Assembly: GCA_021775655.1 (NCBI GenBank)
Contig: JAJFHK010000414.1
Location: forward strand, 1-6,944
Reading direction: 5' to 3'
DNA from: Filomicrobium sp.
Lineage (GTDB): Bacteria; Pseudomonadota; Alphaproteobacteria; Rhizobiales; Hyphomicrobiaceae
DNA: 6,944 nt
The notes beneath the pieces were generated by a model that saw only the letters and a program-made list of their open reading frames with translations, did no database searches and was not told the DNA's origin. Both the position numbers and the translations under genes were made by a program. Positions 6,613 through 6,944 of the stretch are shown in pieces (within the stretch, counting starts at the first letter, position 1; every line of letters starts with the position of its first letter).

Positions 6613-6944
6613 ATGCCAGCCTTGTCGCAATCGGACATCGAACTTGCCGATATTCGTATCGAGACATGGCCACTCTCCAGCCCATTCGTCATCTCTCGCG
6701 GCGCCAAGTCTGAAGCCCGGGTCGTCGTGGTCGAACTCAGCTCCCATGGCCAAACCGGCCGAGGCGAAGCGGTTCCCTACACACGCTACGGGGAGACTGC
6801 CGAAGCCAGCATAACCCTCCTTCAACAGTCATGGCCATTGGATCGCGCAGGCCTACTCAAAGCGATGCAGCCCGGCGCCGCACGCAACGCGCTCGATTGT
6901 GCGCTGTGGGATCTCGAAGCAAAGGTTTCCGGAAGGCCCGTGCA
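6613..6944 (+). CDS. Enolase-superfamily dipeptide epimerase / N-acetyl-D-Glu racemase (DgcA-like), 3' end outside window
   Basis: The first 110 residues of a gene that runs off the right edge. Residues 11-110 fit the N-terminal capping domain and entry to the barrel of the enolase superfamily, muconate-lactonizing/dipeptide-epimerase branch. FVISRGAKSEARVVVVEL (25-42) is the first strand pair; GRGEAVPYTRYGET (49-62) is the capping-loop motif seen in L-Ala-D/L-Glu epimerases and in DgcA-type racemases; ARNALDCALWDLEAK (90-104) is the conserved helix before the barrel. The catalytic lysines and metal-binding carboxylates lie beyond the window. The family epimerises L-Ala-D-Glu-type dipeptides (murein recycling) or N-acetyl-D-glutamate; the visible part cannot decide, so no symbol is given. 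ATG 6613 has a weak ribosome site; an in-frame GTG at 6583 is an alternative. It lies 114 bases after the large gene on the same strand, so it may be co-transcribed. Confidence 0.87.
   Translation, partial: MPALSQSDIELADIRIETWPLSSPFVISRGAKSEARVVVVELSSHGQTGRGEAVPYTRYGETAEASITLLQQSWPLDRAGLLKAMQPGAARNALDCALWDLEAKVSGRPV

Overview
The window looks like chromosomal DNA from an alphaproteobacterium, most likely of the order Hyphomicrobiales (Rhizobiales). I infer this from the protein families, not from any search: an adrenodoxin-like [2Fe-2S] ferredoxin of the FdVI type, a thioredoxin-reductase-like ferredoxin-NADP+ reductase, a small Hpt protein typical of the class, and a very large membrane-anchored coiled-coil protein. 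The large protein resembles the growth pole ring proteins (GPR of Agrobacterium, RgsE of Sinorhizobium). All genes look like ordinary core genes. I see no insertion sequence, tRNA, rRNA, CRISPR array or phage gene.

Layout, left to right. (1) Bases 1-233, plus strand: the 3' end of a gene that begins outside the window, probably a CelD/BcsL-like GNAT acetyltransferase. (2) Bases 264-2401, minus strand, transcribed right to left: an Hpt phosphotransfer protein, then a [2Fe-2S] ferredoxin, then a ferredoxin-NADP+ reductase. The last two form an obvious electron-transfer pair. (3) Bases 2402-2760: a divergent intergenic region with a doubtful small ORF and a 7-bp hairpin just before the large gene. 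(4) Bases 2761-6498, plus strand: a 1245-residue protein. Its parts in order are a proline- and lysine-rich disordered N-terminus, a basic patch, two transmembrane helices, about 630 residues of coiled coil, a second disordered linker and a conserved-looking C-terminal helical domain. The coiled coil contains 22 consecutive 11-residue units. (5) From base 6613, plus strand: the 5' end of an enolase-superfamily dipeptide epimerase / DgcA-like racemase, cut by the window edge.

How the genes may work together. The reductase would move electrons between NADPH and the ferredoxin. The large protein is best read as a polar-growth scaffold. The epimerase beside it belongs to a superfamily branch that includes the murein-peptide L-Ala-D/L-Glu epimerases, and the divergent Hpt protein is a phosphorelay component. 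A functional link among cell-pole scaffold, wall-peptide metabolism and phosphorelay is attractive but rests only on adjacency. The most interesting feature is the hendecad repeat array of the large protein and its probable identity as a short growth-pole-ring homologue.
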